Origin: Hypomyces perniciosus | Lineage: Eukaryota; Ascomycota; Sordariomycetes; Hypocreales; Hypocreaceae | Length of the DNA: 64,000 nucleotides | Assembly (NCBI GenBank): GCA_008477525.1 | Contig: SPDT01000008.1 | Location: 930,001 to 994,000 of the forward strand | Reading direction: 5' to 3' | Shown here: piece after piece, positions 60,029 to 64,000 of the stretch | Layout: each line of letters starts with the position of its first letter | Position numbering within the stretch: position 1 is the stretch's first letter | Program-made: the position numbers and the translations under genes | The notes under the pieces: generated by a model | The model's input: the letters and a program-made list of their open reading frames with translations, nothing else | What the model was told of the DNA's origin: nothing | Database searches by the model: none

Positions 60029-62162
60029 CTAGACTCCCAGATCTTTCTCCACCATGCCTCTGCAAATAGGGTGGTAAAAGTCCTTGTTCTTCTCAAATGT
60101 CTCCAATGCCAGATTCCGATCAACCTTGTTCAGTGAGCGGAACAACGGTCGGACGAACTTCATGCGGCCGATCTTGCCGAGTAAATCCGCGGTGCCCTGG
60201 AAGCTGGTAGAGTCATTGGCCTTGAGAGCAATGAGGTAATACGCGAACTTGAGCTCAACATTCTTTGTGTTGAGAAGTTCGTACACTTTGCCCAGAAGTT
60301 GAGCCCGCTCGGTGCTCAAGGGTTCGGACTGCTGAAGCTTCTCGAGGAATACAATCTTCTGGTTGGCAGTGAAGGACTCGAGATCCTTGGCGCTTGGCTC
60401 ATATGACTGGTCACTGCATTAGAATGTCACTGTATAGGCATGGTTTGGGACGACTCACACTATCCTTCCATTTCTCAGCCAACTCGTAGCATTGGTTTGC
60501 CAAGCTGGTGTCAAATTCAGGCTTAGGAGGCAGACCAGGAGTGTAGAATTTGCCCTCCCAGTCGATGGTGGCGACCTTTTTCTTGATCTCCTCATCCCCC
60601 AATCCGTTGAAGAAGTCCACAAATGTGTCTCTGAACTCGAAGGAGTCTAGAGATTTTCCAGCCCACTTTGTGAAATAGTGAGGAATGAACTTGTTAAAGT
60701 TGGAGCGACAGACGAGGCGATCCAGGTAGTAGAGGAAGTGGAAGCCCTTCTCGTAGGCGATGGTACTGTAGACATCCTCGGGATCCACGTTCTTGTGGCT
60801 GATGATCAGCTTGGTGTATTCGTGATCCTTTCCAAAATGCTCAACAGCATCCTCTAAAGGCATTATTAGCTCCATGTCTTCCGGAAAACAGAAAATTTGC
60901 GGACTCACCAAGCGCTTTCCATCCGATGATGCACGAGAAGTCGAACTCGGGTTCACCAAGAATAGCTGCCTGGATTCGTCGCTCCAGGTACATCGTCCAG
61001 CCTTCGTTAAGCCAACTACGGCGTTGTGAGCACTTCAATCTCGTGCGCGATTGGTACAATATCCACTTACAAATGCTCCCAGCTTGAGTTGGAGACCAAG
61101 TTGCCGCTCCAGCTGTGGGCCAACTCGTGTGCAATCACATCGACGTTTTGCCTGTCACCGCTGATGATCGAAGGGGTGGCAAAAGTGTAAATGGGGTTCT
61201 CCATGCCTGCAATAATCGTCAGAGTACCGCTGAAATAAACATGGTTTGTGGTTCTAACCTCCATAGGGGAAGCTGGGTGGCAAGATGAGAACGTTGTACT
61301 CTCCCCACTTGTAAGGAAAGACGATACTCTCCGCCACCTCCAAGAACTTCTCCATGTCCCGCTCAAGTTCCCATTTGCACTCCTCGATCTCGTTGGGTCC
61401 AGTAACGACTTTGCTACGGGAACCAATCGACGCGCTCACAATGTCTCCTGACGCAACGGCGAAGAGGTACGATGGAATAGGAACTTTCTGCTCAAACTCA
61501 TACACCTTCTCCGTGCCCGGCGTAGCAGTGTGATCACCCACGGGGACGCCACTGGCAACCACTGGAAGGGTAGATGTGAACTTGAAGCTGATGGTGGACT
61601 TGACATCTGGCGTATCCTGGCAGGGGAAGATGGAGCGGGCATTGATGGCCTGGCATTGGGAGAACATGTAGGGGTGCTTCTTGTTTGACGTCTGCGCCGG
61701 AGTGAGCCATTGGAGAGCAGTGCACTTGCTCGTGGTCTCGAGATCAATGGCGAGGTTGATGATTTCACCCTTCGCAGCACCGTCCGGGACCGACACATGG
61801 AGCGGCGCACCGAAAGGCTCAGAGTGCGGCTTCAGCTCCCATTTTGACTCGGTGGAGTTCACATGGACAGACGAGACCTTGACAAATCGCGAATCCAGGA
61901 TGACTTCCTTGCTCTCCTTATCCGTCTGGCTTTCCAGCTGGAGAATCACGGACCCCTTCAGGCGCTTGTTCTCAAAATCAATGTTGAAGTTGGTAGTCGT
62001 GTGCTTGGTGCGCCACGCACCATAGTTGGACAGCGTAGTGGGATCCCGCGTGGCTGACATGGTGTTTACAGATGCAAAGCCCCTTCGTAGAATGCTCGTC
62101 GTCGTGGAATTTGGAGTCGTTCGCAGGAGGTTGACTCTCTTGAAAATTGAAATCCACGACAT
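60029..62162 (-). CDS. Leukotriene A4 hydrolase-type bifunctional aminopeptidase (M1 family)
   Basis: Five exons on the minus strand: 62162-61259, 61206-61071, 61015-60909, 60853-60459 and 60406-60029, giving 639 residues. Zinc site: HELAHSW with His328 and His332 and Glu351 in [11 protein letters not shown], the HExxH-x18-E pattern. The GxMEN exopeptidase motif is in FPYGGMENP. The C-terminal helical domain ([14 protein letters not shown]) completes the family. Fungal relatives (yeast LAP2) are aminopeptidases with epoxide hydrolase activity. Two starts are plausible: the first ATG adds a mitochondrial-like presequence ([22 protein letters not shown]) and a later one ([14 protein letters not shown], residue 35) would give a cytosolic form. 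The last intron uses acceptor CCAG at 60407, since nearer AG sites lead to a stop or frame loss. Confidence 0.93.
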
Positions 62163-64000
62163 GTGGCCAACTGAGAGAGGGAGAGCGGAGAGCCAGTATT
62201 AGGTAGGTATTCAGTAAAGGCCGACTCCAACCGACAGACTCGCTATCAGCATCCCATTCGCTCATGAAAAGCTCAATTATGGCATCACACATTCCTGTTT
62301 GGGCGCATCACGTGCTGCATCGCCACATAGTGGATCCATTTTTTTTGGTTGGGTTTCCGTGGCTTTTTTATGAATCTGCAATTATGCAAATATTTCAACC
62401 TTTGGGCCTCTTCTTTTGACACACGGAATGGGGGGTATGATGACAGATTCGAGGAACCATCATCTCCATTCTAGAGGGTGGTGACACCTTTCCCAAAACA
62501 ACCACCTGCAATCACAGCCATTTACGAGTAGGTATTCGTCAGACGATAGTTGGACCTAATTACATAATAGTTGACATTATTTTTTTATACGCAGGTAATC
62601 ATTTTGATGTTTTATTCTTCCCCTTCAACTGAGGACTTCAGAATAGTATTATATTAGGCCACAGGACCCGGATATATACACAACTACAATACAATAAATA
62701 AGGACTATGCTTCGTACCCAGGCGTCAAATACAGTGACTAGACAGTAAAATGCATAAAATGAATATATAATTATACAAAACTATACACACTGTACTGCCT
62801 CCCTAGTTTGACTGTCTTGGTAAATTCTTTCTTTTCCTTTATCATAATATGAGTTAACAGTAGTGGGCTCTTTATAAGCTATCCGATTTGGTTACTTCCT
62901 TACGTCTTTCATCTATGTTATCCCGTTGCTCAAAAACTTAACATAAATGGGAGTTCAATAGTAACACCTATAGATTCACGTCCCGATGCCGATCTGACGT
63001 AGTTTATCGATGCTGAATATGCCCTTGTAGTCGGTAAAGCTGTATCGTCGATGCTATTAGTTATAGTGTGACAGCTCACTGCAGCAGCAGCTATATTTCA
63101 TGCAATATGCTTTGCGTGACGTTTGTCGAACCTGAAACCCCCGTGTTCTACAGGCAGTACCATCCATCCCATTGAAAAAGCCCGCGTAATATAGGACAAA
63201 CTACGTAATTCGCTTCGTAAGAAATTCAAAGCGCAGTATCGCGGCCGAAGCATTATCCTACCTTTTCAACTGAAACGTTTATATAGGAGTGCCGTTATAT
63301 AGCTTCACCTTCTGCATACTATTTACCCCGGCTTTTACTTGTTTGGATATAGATCGACACCGGTAGCCTCTAGAAGACACTTGCGACAGCATCATCTTTT
63401 TGGATCAGCGGGGTCCAGCTAGTTAAATTTGTGAGCAGTTGTTCATTGGAGCTGATGGTGTCGCATTCTATCTACCTAGGTTAGGAACACCCTTAGTAGT
63501 GGCATTTTTAAAGACAGTGAATTCGATCACATGGGGTGAAGAAACCTACCTGAATAATCTATGCGGAAAGAGCTACCGCAAAAAAATGCATTTTTACGTA
63601 AAATGCTTCTGATGTTAAAACCTCCGGTCAGTTCGTACATTAACTCATAGTCACCTTCGATAACTTCAGTACAAACGGGGAATACATAACGTACATCGAA
63701 GTGAAACCTAATGACCCAGTATACTTTCTTCAAGGAAATTTTCCTTGTAACTGCCAGCTTTTCGTAAATATAAATAATCGATGACCACGAACAATAGACA
63801 CCAGGTGAACCGGCTACTCTCTATCATGATATCGGAGTTATTGCCCTTGACTCTACTTGTTGAGATAGAAAACTTTGAGAGAATAATTGAAACATTCCCT
63901 GTTTTATGTGACTTATAGGAATCCAAAATCCCGTGATGGTGTGCTACTAAAGACCTTTCAACGAACACTTGAAGAATGTTCCGTTTGCCGATCAATGACC
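62163..64000. other. AT-rich intergenic region at the right edge
   Basis: About 1.8 kb with high A+T, many short poly-T/poly-A stretches and open frames under 100 codons. No protein family or structured repeat was recognised; a boundary to an AT-rich block is possible. Confidence 0.5.

Overview
The window looks like nuclear DNA of a filamentous ascomycete, most likely a Sordariomycete and probably of the order Hypocreales (inference from protein resemblance and gene style). Genes carry short introns of 41-129 bases with GT..AG ends, start contexts are of the CACCATGG type, intergenic DNA is rich in microsatellites, and a nuclear tRNA gene is interrupted after anticodon position 37. I support 23 protein genes, one tRNA gene and one retrotransposon fragment. 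Exon borders were set by hand from reading frame, splice consensus and remembered family conservation.

Layout. 0.2-9.3 kb: an NmrA-like reductase, an adenosine deaminase-related growth factor-type deaminase, a small cysteine-rich secreted protein and an AidB-like acyl-CoA dehydrogenase. 9.3-13 kb: gene-poor, with a tRNA-His(GTG). 13-28 kb: AN1 zinc finger, endonuclease III (NTG1), glutathione-dependent formaldehyde dehydrogenase, nucleoporin Nup85, a mitochondrial aconitase and a disordered protein of unknown function. 28.8-31.5 kb: a Scy1-like pseudokinase. 31.5-36.8 kb: gene-poor and locally AT-rich, with a 5'-truncated LINE in a 15-bp target duplication and an orphan secreted protein. 36.8-45.3 kb: UPF0390 protein, PLP decarboxylase, cytochrome b5, OMA1 protease, DUF985 cupin and a LaeA-like methyltransferase. 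45.3-50.5 kb: a 5.1-kb gene desert full of simple repeats. 50.5-62.2 kb: kinesin-3 (Unc104/KIF1A type), a conserved small unknown, telomere protein Ten1, a DUF952 protein and a leukotriene A4 hydrolase-type aminopeptidase. 62.2-64 kb: AT-rich, no gene seen.

Most genes are unlinked housekeeping functions: nuclear pore, organelle transport, mitochondrial quality control, DNA repair, TCA/lysine metabolism and telomere capping. No biosynthetic cluster is visible. NTG1 and formaldehyde dehydrogenase are adjacent and an AidB-like protein lies 5 kb away, so three damage-protection functions sit within 10 kb, which may be chance. I did not find a clearly new system. The best leads are the LINE insertion, an abundant intergenic 9-mer family (TACGGAGTA/TACTTCGTA), two secreted orphan proteins, a predicted 17-base exon in the LaeA-like gene and a few uncharacterised conserved proteins.
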